From Paracamarosporium sp. OC-R06-R3 (taxonomy: Eukaryota; Ascomycota; Dothideomycetes; Pleosporales; Didymosphaeriaceae): a stretch of 64,000 nt of DNA. The stretch spans positions 62,001 to 126,000 of the forward strand of contig JACVRA010000313.1 of the NCBI GenBank assembly GCA_019828545.1, in the 5' to 3' direction. The notes under the pieces are model-generated. The model had not been told where the DNA came from, searched no databases, and was given only the letters and a program-made list of their open reading frames with translations. The position numbers were made by a program, and so were the translations under genes. Shown here piece after piece: positions 1 to 9,614 of the stretch (position 1 is the stretch's first letter; each line of letters begins with the position of its first letter).

Positions 1-1
1 C

Positions 2-2285
2 ATCTCAATGTTCCCTGGGGATGCCGAAACTTGGGGTATTGCAAAGCAGTACATCTCTGATATGGTTGCCGAGGTTGTAAACGAGCGGGAGCTGAACCGT
101 GTTCCCCAGCTGATCGCGCCTTACCTCGCGCCATTGATGGACCCTGGAGACGCAGAAAAGGTTGCTGAGGCGGTACACCAGTTCTATGTCGAGGAGGATC
201 ACCGCAAGTTCGGGCAACCGATCAAGGAAGATGACGGAGAGGTCGAGGTTGTCAATGCAGTCTTTTCCCTTGGTTACGGAGGCATGCTTCTTTTGTCGCA
301 CACCAATCTGCGACTACTCAAAGGCCACAGATACGGTCTTTGCGGTCGCAACGGTGCTGGTAAATCCACCCTCATGCGCAGCATTGCCAACGGCAAGCTT
401 GAGGGATTTCCGCCCCAGGATGAAGTCAAGACCTGCTTCGTTGAACACAACCAGGGCGAGGACGCTGATCTCAGCATTCTTGAGTACATTGTTCGAGACC
501 CGCGTTTCGCAGATGAGAGCAAGGAGCGCATCTCTGAAGTCTTGGAAGAGGTTGGGTTCACCTCGGGCCCTGAGGGAAGACAATCTCACAAGGTTGGCTC
601 ATTGTCTGGCGGTTGGAAGATGAAGCTCGCCCTGGCTCGTGCCATGCTTATGCGCGCCGACGTTCTTCTGTTGGACGAACCGACTAACCACTTGGATGTT
701 GCCAACATTGCATGGTTACAGGAATACCTCAAGAAGCACACCGAAATTACGAGTTTGATCGTTTCCCACGACTCCGGCTTCTTGGACGAGGTCTGCACGG
801 ATATTTACCACTACGAGCAGAAAAAGCTGGTGCACTACCGCGGTAACCTCGCTGATTTCGTCAAGGTCAAGCCCGAGGGCAAGAGCTACTACACTCTTTC
901 AGCGTCTCAAGTGCAGTTCAAGTTCCCTCCCCCTGGTATCCTCAGTGGCGTGAAGTCCAACACTCGATCGATTCTGCGCATGACAAACTGCAGCTACACC
1001 TACCCAGGTGCTTCCAAGCCGTCTTTGCACGATGTATCCTGCAATCTATCGCTTTCCTCTCGTGTTGCCATCATTGGTGCCAACGGTGCTGGTAAATCGA
1101 CGCTTATCAAGCTCCTTACTGGCGAGACCATACCTCAGGAAGGCAAGGTCGAGAAGCACCCGAACTTGCGTATCGGCTACATCAAGCAGCACGCCTTGGA
1201 GCACGTCGAGATGCACTTAGAGAAGACGCCCAACCAGTATCTCCAATGGCGTTACGCCAACGGTGACGATCGTGAGGTGCTTATGAAGCAAACTCGCGTG
1301 CTCACTCCTGAGGATAAGGCTCAGATGGAGAAGCCAGTTGATATAGGTGACGGAAAGGGACCGCGCAAGATCGAAGCTCTTATCGGTCGTCAGAAGTACA
1401 AGAAGAGCTTCCAGTACGAGGTCAAATGGCTGAACATGTTGCCCAAGTTCAACACAATGATCTCAAGAGAGACTCTTTCTGATTTGGGTTTCCAAAAACT
1501 GATTCAGGAATTCGATGACCACGAGTCGTCTCGCGAAGGTCTTGGTTACCGTGTTCTGGAGCCCAAGGTCATCTCGAAGCATTTTGAGGATTTGGGCTTG
1601 GATCCCGAGATTGCCAATCACAATGAGATCTCCGGTCTTTCCGGTGGCCAGAAAGTCAAGGTTGTACTTGGTAAGTCGTTCCCGGCCAACTCATCATATA
1701 CCATAGCTAACTAGCATGTAGCGGGTGCCATGTGGAACAACCCCCACTTGCTCGTCCTCGACGAACCCACTAACTTCTTGGACCGTGATTCTCTCGGTGG
1801 TCTTGCCGTCGCTATCCGTGACTACAAGGGTGGTGTCATTATGATCTCTCACAACGAAGAATTCGTTGGTGCCCTCTGCCCAGAGCAATGGCACGTTGCC
1901 GACGGACGTGTCGCGCACAAGGGCCATCTCGCCGTCTCTATGGACCGCTTCGAAGACTCGAGACCAGGATCGAGCGTTGCCTCTTCCGCTGTCAGCTCCG
2001 CAGTGCCCAGCACTGTACCCAGTGCCACAGGTACACCCGTCATGAGCGACGCGGAAGGTAACAAAGACGACATGAAGTTCCGCGCACGCAAGAAGAAGAA
2101 GATGACCAAGAAGGAAAAGAAGGAACAGGAAGTGCGCAGACGCTTGAGACACATCGAGTGGCTCAACAGCCCCAAGGTACGCATCTCCCGGAAGAAAATG
2201 TGACAGTGTAACTCAAGTATATGTGACTAACGCCACGTAGGGCACACCGCACCCGCCCAACACAGATGACGAGGCCGACGAGTAA
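2..2285 (+). CDS. TEF3: Translation elongation factor 3 (ABC-F ATPase), 5' truncated by window
   Basis: Fungal eEF3 releases deacylated tRNA from the ribosomal E site and helps eEF1A deliver aminoacyl-tRNA, using two ABC cassettes. The window starts inside the gene; the N-terminal HEAT repeats (roughly 350 residues by comparison with the ~1045-residue family) lie to the left. Seen: first Walker A GRNGAGKST near 344-370, signature LSGGWK near 602, Walker B LLLDEPTNH near 664; second Walker A GANGAGKST near 1076, the chromodomain-like insert typical of eEF3 (near 1370-1480), signature LSGGQK near 1636 and Walker B LVLDEPTNF in exon 2. Introns 1671-1721 and 2177-2240 both keep phase and have gctaac/gactaac branch sites. 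The Lys-rich tail (KKKKMTKKEKKEQE) is the usual ribosome-binding end, and the last 14 codons sit in their own exon. Very secure call. Confidence 0.97.
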
Positions 2286-2641
2286 CATAATATATATTTT
2301 TGCGCGTCCTTGTGCGCTGCATGATAGATAGACTTGCATTGGGCGGCGTTTGAGTAGATTGGTTTTGCCTGGTTTGCTTGTGCGCGGCGGCGGCTGTGTG
2401 CATGACACGAGATAGATGGGTGTCGCGCGCTCGTTGCATCATTCCGCGCATCGATTTCGAATTCAAAAGCTGGCGGGGTTTATATATACATAGATTTATG
2501 AAGTTTTCCGTTTTTTTTTTCTACGGTCACTGTCGTCCTTTTTACTGCGGTCTTTCGTCCACCTTGTCCATTCTGACTTCGTCTACTACCCTTCATTGCC
2601 CCTCGAACATACCAAACCAAACCAAACCAAACCAAACCACA
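2286..2641. other. Intergenic region between TEF3 and the Met-rich gene
   Basis: About 356 bp. It holds the TEF3 3' end, a T-run near 2511-2521, and directly before the next ATG six 5-bp units (ACCAA five times, then ACCAC; 2611-2640). No ORF or RNA gene seen. Confidence 0.6.
2611..2640 (+). repeat. 5-bp tandem repeat (ACCAA)5-6 in 5' leader
   Basis: Five exact ACCAA units followed by ACCAC end one base before the ATG start of the Met-rich gene. The repeat is probably transcribed as leader RNA. Confidence 0.85.
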
Positions 2642-3189
2642 ATGCATTTCCCCACCGTCGCCGTCGCCCTCACAACCACCCTGCTGACCCTCACCTCGGC
2701 GTCTCCCGTCCCCAAGATGGACCACATGGACCACATGGACTACAGGGACCACATGAACTCCGTCAGTCACCCCTCCCATCCCCTACCTTGACCTCACTTC
2801 TTCTCTCCCAACCTTCTACCTCCCTACCCCCCACTCACCCACCCACCCAGGACATGCACCACCCCTCCGACTCCATAGACACCACCCCCAACCCCGCCAC
2901 AAACATGATCCCCCGCCGCGCAACGAACGCCATAGACACCAGCATGACGCACGCGCACGCCTCCATGAACAACAACAACAACGACAAGGCCATGCAACCC
3001 GAGCTGGCGAAGCGCACCATGAACATGGACATGGATTCGAACATGAACATGGACATGAACATGAACAAGAACATGGACATGGACATGCACTCCGCCGACG
3101 CAGGAACCATGGACGCCACGAAGATGGTGACTTGCAGCATGACGTCTGACGGCGTGATGGCGTGCGGGGGCGTGCCTATGACGTCCTGA
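2642..3189 (+). CDS. Small secreted Met/Asp/Asn/His-rich protein
   Basis: Predicted 152 residues from two exons (2642-2761 and 2851-3189). The intron 2762-2850 starts with GTCAGT and ends in a CCCACCCAG acceptor; phase 0 on both sides. The N-terminus is a clear signal peptide (hydrophobic stretch ending in a TSAS-P type cleavage region near residue 20). The mature chain carries short MDHMDH-type repeats, then an N-run, then a long block of alternating M-N-M-D, and ends with two Cys about 14 residues apart. I do not recognise a named family. Met-x-Met and Met/His clusters are the features that bind Cu(I) in Ctr-type transporters, so an extracellular copper- or metal-binding role is a reasonable inference, but a simple low-complexity surface protein cannot be excluded. 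No neighbour suggests a pathway. Confidence 0.75.
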
Positions 3190-3740
3190 GGTGGTGTGGT
3201 GGTGGATTGACTGAGGGGGGCGTACGCTGCGAGGGGAGGTAGTAGGTAGGGTGAGGGTATAAGTATGCTTGGATCGGATTATGTTGTGTGGAGACGAGAG
3301 AGAGATAGGAAAGACAAGCTCACACGCTCATTTTGCGCGGAAACGAAGTGAGACGGGACGGGATGGGACGAATATCGGGGTGGAGTGGAGTGGAGGGTTC
3401 GCGCTTAGGATAACGGCCAACGAAGCAATGACTGAAACATTTCCTGCATTCCTACTATTACATGTGTATGCGTTGTGAGCGAAGCACACAACCGCTCGCC
3501 AGCCGTGTCGAAAACCCATAATGCATGCTGACCACCCCTGCAAAATGCCGTTGAACTTACTAGAAACATGCCAACAGCCTGCAGCCTTCCCCCCATCCCA
3601 GACGTCCACCGCTCATCACACATCATCGAAATATCATGGGCTCAGCAACAGAAAAATCAAACGGGAGAAAACAGGCACAGAAGCGAACAAGACTTTGTTT
3701 CATCGATACAACCAGTGTTCGATGAAAAGTGGCGAAACCC
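3190..3740. other. Intergenic, convergent 3' ends
   Basis: About 550 bp between the Met-rich gene (+) and the Dbf2-like kinase (-). I see no gene; the small ORFs here have no recognisable content. Confidence 0.6.
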
Positions 3741-5852
3741 TTAGAAGATGGTGCCGAAGTTTTCGTCGACAGCAGGTAGCGGCTTCCGCGGGGTCGAAGA
3801 TTTGCCGTTCTCATCCGCGGTCTTCTTGTGTCGAAAAGTAACTGTGGACAATAAGTGAATGTTTATCAAGTACGTGATATTTAGTGACTCACATCCAACA
3901 AACAGGCCTTTACCCATCTTCTCATCCCGATCGGCCATAGCTTCTAATGCCATTTGTTTCTCGTGCACCTCTTTGTACTTGGCCATATCTGCCTCGCTAC
4001 CAAAATCATCAAAGTAACCAGCATCGGTTTCACTGTCCAATTCGGGGACGAAGGGCGCCTTTTGATCCCTCAGGCGCGTCCAGTCCACCTCGGCAAAGTA
4101 TTGGTGGCCGTGAATCTCAGAGATTCCGCGAAAGCGAGACGTCTTCGACGCCACGAGACGAGTGATAAGGTCCCAAGTACGCTTCGAGAGGAAGTAGGAA
4201 GGGTCTTCGTATACGGGTTTGCGGAGAACCTTCTTCCACTGCTTCAGGTTTTGCCACGTCTCGTCCACGGTTGCACCTGCGAATGGCGGATATCCTGCGA
4301 GCGCTTCGAAGAGCATGCAGCCCAAGCTCCAGTAGTCCACAGTGAAATCATACTCTTCACCTTTGAGCACCTCTGGAGCCATATAATCAGGACTGCCCAC
4401 GATGCTCTTGGCATAGTTAACATCCCGTTCGCGAAGCGACCGATAATTGTCACGACGCTCTGCTGCCGTTCGGTCTTCCATAGGTCGTCCAAAAGGAGAC
4501 ACAACATTACCCACAGACTCGAGCTTGATGCGCATAGATTCAATCTTTGCTGGCGCAAGCATACCTGCAGCCAACCCAAAGTCCGTCAACTTCACATGCC
4601 CTGTGCTGTCGATAAGGAAATTTTCTGGTTTTAGGTCCCGATGAATATAGCCCAGTTGGTGGAGAGAGTCTACACATGAGAACATCTCAGCAATGTAGAA
4701 GCGAGCATGACGATTGTGAAGAACGCCAGTGTTGTTGAGCAGAGTACGAAAATCGCCACCAGGCACGTATTCCTAGACAGATCAGTGGAAAATCTAACCA
4801 TATATACAATGGGCCCACGCACCATAGCCAAGTAGATGCTCTTGTCATCTTGGAATGCATAGAGCAATCGGACCAGCCATTCGCTCTTGGCTGTGGTCAG
4901 GATATCGCGCTCTGTCAATACGTGGCGAACCTCATCGAGTTTGAAGAGAAGCTTCTTGCTCATGACCTTCAACGCGCACACCTCGCGCGTGTCCTTTTTC
5001 TGTGCTAGATACACTTGTCCATAGCCACCCTGTCCTACCTGTGTCAGGATCTGGAAGTCACCCTGCCTTAGCCGTGTACGTCGCTTTCGGAGATTGGCCC
5101 GTTCGCGCCCGAGGTACTGTGCAAGAGCATCATTATATTCCGCTTCGGGAGTATCGGGTGGCGGAGGGTTCTGGGCTTTGAATTGCGCGAGCCGGTTCTG
5201 GCGGGCGTGGACATATGAGAGGAGGTCGTAGTAGTGGTCGAGAAAGTCTGCGCAATAATCAGCCTATGTCTCATTCCCACGGGTCTGCACGCTCACATAG
5301 CTGGGTCACGTTGGCAAGACGTTTGACAGATGGCTTCCTCGTTTTTTCCAGCTCTTCGGCTGACAGGCGCTGGGTCTGATAATAGCGTCCTGACTGCTCC
5401 GCATCACGCGTGCGGTATGGTTCCTGACGCGATTGTGCTGCGTGAGTGACATAGTTAGAGTCTTTTGATAGATTTGAGCGAGCACCCGGCGGCGTGTTCT
5501 CCTTGTTCGCCTTGCGCGCGGGATTTGCTGGGCCCAATGTGGTCAGGTCCTGTGCTGAGTAGTCGATATCGTCGCCCGCCTGCAAATTTGCCTTGTTGGG
5601 TGATGTAGGTGTGCCTGGCTTGGATTTTGAGGGCGAGCCCAACGTCGGGAGAAGTCGCATGGCATTCTCGAAGACATGGGGAAGGTCGAAGGCGCCGGGC
5701 GGGTGCTGGTGCTTGCTCGGGCTGCCCTGCGGCGTCTGCTGCGGGCTGATGAAGGCCTCTTGCGAGGGCGTGCCGGGGCGGTCCATGTCGCTGGAGCGAG
5801 TATGCAGCGGAGGAGGAGGGATAGGCAGCTGGAAGTTCGGTGCGTCGGCCAT
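3741..5852 (-). CDS. dbf2: NDR/LATS-family Ser/Thr kinase, Dbf2/SidB type
   Basis: Kinase of the mitotic exit / septation initiation network, activated with a Mob1 partner and an upstream Ste20-like kinase. Predicted 653 residues, exons 5852-5297, 5247-4823, 4772-3893, 3841-3741; all phases agree. Residues 1-185 are Pro/Ser-rich and look disordered. Next comes the Mob-binding helical region (YFLDHYYDLL, about 186-195), the glycine loop GQGGYG (257-262), HRDLKPEN, DFG, an activation segment ending SPDYMAPEV with the usual long NDR insert before it, and a C-terminal hydrophobic motif FVGFTF. Intron 3 (3842-3892, 51 nt) lies inside that hydrophobic motif, is a multiple of three and has no stop codon, so its retention would insert 17 residues there. 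The family is secure; Dbf2 rather than Cbk1 is favoured by the N-terminal extension and the FVGFTF motif. Confidence 0.95.
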
Positions 5853-6412
5853 TGTGCGTTACGACGGTCTGGGTAAGAGCGACCCGAGTGCGGGCAGCTG
5901 CCGTGGCTGCAAGAGAGTGGCAGCAGCGGATCGAAGCAGCGACAGAAGGAACAGTGCAGATGACAAGCGCAATGCTCGTTGGACTGGCAAGGGGTGGATA
6001 TGCGCGATGTGTTGTGCCCTGTGGAGTGTTGTTGGTGGGGTGGTGTTTATTTGTGGACTTAGGCTCAGATCCAGCCCTGGCAACACCTGGAATTCCCCGC
6101 ACATCCCTGTCTGCCTTCGTCATCACGAACTACCACAGCCCCAAAACACAGACTGGCTTCCAGCGACGCATTGAAAGTATGTTGGTATCATTAATTTTTT
6201 GCTATGGTATTAACCTACAACCCTTCTATATACCGCTGTCGTCATGTGAAGCTCTGGCCGCAAGAACCCATCCCAGGCAAATCTGAACATCCAATTCCAA
6301 TGCATTTAAACGCCAGTAGAGCCACCACCATACGCCGTTCGTGCCATTATGGATGCACAAGAGAGCCTGCCCGCAAGCGGCCTGAGCCTCGTCAAGTTAC
6401 TTCGAAGGTCGC
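5853..6412. other. Intergenic: promoter of dbf2-like kinase and 3' end of RING gene
   Basis: About 560 bp, moderately G+C-rich. No supported gene; ORFs on the plus strand here are antisense or noncoding shadows. Confidence 0.6.
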
Positions 6413-8315
6413 TTACAATTCTCCCGCTACTCTGGCTCCAATCATGCTGACGAAATCGCGCGATCTCGGCAGACTGTCGAAGAACTCACGACCGCCTTCT
6501 TCTCTCTGCAATCTCTCTAACCTTTGCAACAGCTGTCGAGCTGACTGCGCGTTTCCGCGCGGTCGTGGCTCGATGAGGAGTTTTCGACACATTGGACATG
6601 TAATCTTGTTCTTGTGTTTCTTGCAAGTGTCAAACTGCGCTGAATCAGTGAATGAACGGAAAATATGCGTAAAGCTGCCTAGCGTCTTCTTTCATCTTCA
6701 TATAGCGCGCTTCAAGTCATGCCATGGTGACACATCATTTGACCATAGGGAGGAATAGGTGGCTTACCCAAGTGTTGATACAGTGCTCGCCAAAGATATG
6801 CTTGCAAGGTAGTTGAATCGCTACCTCATGATCTTCGGAGGGATTAACATGTCTAATCGAGTAATCCTTCTGACAGATATCGCAACTTGCGTCGGTTCCC
6901 TCTGGTAATTCGCTGGGCAAAAAATGTCGCAATTTGTCTCTGAGTGTCTGCAACTGCTCGACAGAAGGAATATTGGGGTGGTCTGTATTGCTGGAGATGC
7001 GCCGGAAGCCCGGAAGCGCTACTGGACGCCGACGAGCCGTTCGATCTACTTCTATCAGTGGGAATCTTGACTACGAGGCCAGGGGTATTTTATTTCGAAG
7101 CGTCATGTTATTGCAGTATACATTTTGCAGAGACAGACGTACCTGCAGCACGAGACGCCGGCGAGCGCGTTGACCCATTTATTTCAGGCACGCCATTAGG
7201 AAGATCAGTCGAGTATCGGTCGAAACTGCGTCTATTCGAGTTCCTTGGCGAGGAAACGAGATCCTGCAGAGGTGCGGGGCCTTCGGCAGGTCTTAGCGAA
7301 TGGCGGCGTCCCGGACTGTTCGAATCTTGGGTACTCTGCCGGGAAGGTCGATGATAGGAGGCCCTCCGGCCAAACATCAGTCCGGGTTGATAATAGTCGC
7401 TGGTACGGAGACTTTCAATGCGATGGATTCCGTCGAGCGCTTCTTCAAAACTAAGAGGGACGGGAGGGGGCGAATGAGCAGAAGGCACAGGCCGATGAGG
7501 ACGCCGACCGAAGAATTGAGGTGACTGCTGTGTCGTCCACTGAGGGTTTGGGTGTCCCGGAGAAACTACATAGCTCGGCAGGTCGATGCCTGGATATGGA
7601 TGCCTGACCATGTTCTGAGTATTGAACATTTCATTTCCATGCCGCTCTTCCTCGATGCCTGGATACGTACTCGGTTCGGGTCGGAAGTTCTGCGACGGTA
7701 GAGCCTGCATTGTGATGAATTAGCGATATCCGCGAGTAATGGAAAAAGACGTCCAAGAAGCTATGCTATAGAAAGGGATCTTCAAATGGTGAAAAAGGGC
7801 TGGACCTGTTCCAAGACCTTTGGCAATCAACGACGTGCAGGTGGGTACTACACTGTGTCACTCTAGCATGACCAATAAACATGCAATATCTACACACAGC
7901 GGGAAGCGCTAGGTCGTAATGTTCGTAGAGCCCGCTTTGGTAGACTGTGTCCTGGAATAACACATGGTACACAGAAGGTGTGTATGAATAGAACCCGCTC
8001 CAAAACACTTACCGCTGTTGTTTCAGTCGGGCCGTATCGGAACATGGCGCTGGGGCTTACGATGTAAGCTGCTGCTGGAAGTCCTCCAGCCGGGAAAGGA
8101 TGCTGGTATTGAGCATGCTGGGGTTGAGTAGGATGATGTCCGTTTGACACTGGAAACTGGTGAAATTGAGAGGTGAATGCATGATGCTGAGTGCTGTGCT
8201 GAGGGTTGAAGCCAGGATTGAAATCGTAGTTCTGTGGATAGCTCGGCACAGAACTGCCTTGGTCTTGGTGCTGCGGGATAGGCTCTCCTACGTACGGAGA
8301 AACCGAGTCTGCCAT
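6413..8315 (-). CDS. RING-finger protein, probable E3 ubiquitin ligase
   Basis: Predicted about 446 residues in four exons: 8315-8013, 7704-7143, 7021-6768 and 6634-6413. The first ~290 residues are Gln/Pro/His-rich and disordered. The RING is split by the last intron: CDICQKDYS, then QLPCKHIFGEHC, then after the intron ITCPMCRK. The fifth metal position (C-x-H-x-x-[C/H]) is Gly here (CKHIFGEHC), a variant also known in fungal RINGs, so zinc may be held by the nearby His. After the RING there is a short helical basic/acidic tail. Intron 7705-8012 is long (308 nt) and may hide a small extra exon. Two acceptors fit the phase at intron 7022-7142 (alternative 7052) and two at 6635-6767 (alternative 6620). 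Target and partners cannot be read from the sequence. Confidence 0.82.
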
Positions 8316-8563
8316 GAATGTCTTCGAGGCACAAGGCGCACGCGGCCTCACGCCTTCTTCTGGGTCGCGGGTTACTTCAACAGGCGATGTTGAGGCTGTG
8401 GGACAGCAAAGCGTACCATGGGCAATGGCGAGAGAGTCGGCTTCGGACAGTTGAGCTTACCACAGTACGGCGGACGAGGGTGTTGAGCAAGGGTGGAGTT
8501 GGGGCGGAAGGCTTGGGATTGTAGGTGGAGTGGGTGGCTTATCTGGCTACGAGGATGGAGTGA

Positions 8564-8603
8564 AGAGGCAGGCAGAGGCAGGCAGAGGCAGGCGGAGGCA
8601 GGC
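8564..8603 (+). repeat. 10-bp tandem repeat, four units
   Basis: Three exact units AGAGGCAGGC followed by GGAGGCAGGC. Confidence 0.9.
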
Positions 8604-8924
8604 GGTGTGAGGGCGTCCCGTGAGCGGGTGGTGATATGCGGCAGCTCCGGGCGGTGCGGGGGGCACGGTGAAGTAGAAGAGGACGGGATCAGGACTGAGG
8701 TGGAAGGTGCGAGTTGGAGGATGCAATCAACGGAATGAGGGGCAGGAGCGGGCAGAAGCACTATTATGCAGAGGTTCAAAGCAAGGCTGCACGAGGCCGT
8801 CAGCTGCTCCGAGGCAAGTGACTTGGTACTGAGACGACGGCAGACGTGGGACAGGCGCCAGCCGTTGCATGCTGGATTAATCCGTGCCAGAGCGCCGCGT
8901 CTCGACCTCTGCGGCGAGCTTGCA

Positions 8925-8954
8925 GCTCCAGCTCCCGCTCCCGCTCCAGCTCCC
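8925..8954 (+). repeat. Hexamer tandem repeat GCTCC[A/C], five units
   Basis: Units alternate between GCTCCA and GCTCCC in a strongly pyrimidine-biased stretch within the divergent promoter region. Confidence 0.9.
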
Positions 8955-9432
8955 TGCGGGCGCGGCCACGGCGTCACATCAGCTCCAAGCAGGCGGGGGC
9001 GCGTTTGCACCAGTCGACTGCTACCAACAGACGAGGGGAAAGCAAGGCGAGGGCCCCGGGAGCCTGAGACAGGCCACCAGCGTCTCCGGCGGCGTCGTAT
9101 CCCGCAATAGCACGGCCGGGTGCTGGCCTGGCATGTCGCCCGCGACGCGAAGAGCGTTCCAGAGGCATGGTTGCCCAGCCTGGTGCTCTATTCGTGGCGC
9201 GCGGCGGCGGCGGGAGAACTCAGATTGACAGTTTGCGGATGGCTGCACGCGAACGCGGAGCAAGGCGGCGGCAGGTCGACGGGCCAGGCGAAGGGGGCAG
9301 GGCGCGTGCGGCATCGACGGGCACGCTTTGGACGAGATGCAGCCGTCGTGGACAGCAGACGGCCCTCCATGGCACAGAGCCATGCGTACTCGCAGCTCGC
9401 AGCTCGCCGCTCGGAACCTCCATCGGAACAAC

Positions 9433-9450
9433 TCGCGTCACGTGACGCGA
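9433..9450. promoter_or_regulatory. Perfect 18-bp palindrome centred on an E-box CACGTG
   Basis: TCGCGTCAC followed by its exact reverse complement, about 165 bp before the fumarase start. CACGTG, extended to TCACGTGA, is the site of bHLH factors such as Cbf1. Binding here is inference. Confidence 0.6.
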
Positions 9451-9614
9451 CAGGGGTTCCGCCGTTGTCTCCGGTCCCCCGGTCTCTTCCGCAAATTCGC
9501 AGCTTGAGCTGTCTGGCGCGACGAATCGACAAAGCTCTCGATTGCAATTGCGGCATCGAACAGCCCATCCCAACCTCACTACGCACCATCACCGCATCTC
9601 TGCTGACCCTCGCC

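Larger units (their letters stand above)
8316..9614. other. Divergent intergenic region with short tandem repeats (RING gene / fumarase)
   Basis: About 1.3 kb between divergent genes, very G+C-rich. It contains a 10-bp tandem repeat (8564-8603), a hexamer repeat (8925-8954) and an 18-bp palindrome around CACGTG (9433-9450). Long ORFs on both strands here have arginine/alanine-rich shadow translations and I do not accept them as genes. Confidence 0.7.

Noticed and set aside
8372..9431. Several overlapping ORFs of 80-212 codons in the divergent promoter region
   Set aside because: They overlap on both strands, consist of low-complexity Arg/Pro/Ser translation, and follow from high G+C content.
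9120..9614. In-frame extension of fumarase upstream of 9615
   Set aside because: Arg/Ala-rich shadow translation with G+C-driven openness; ATG 9615 gives a typical mitochondrial presequence and normal length.
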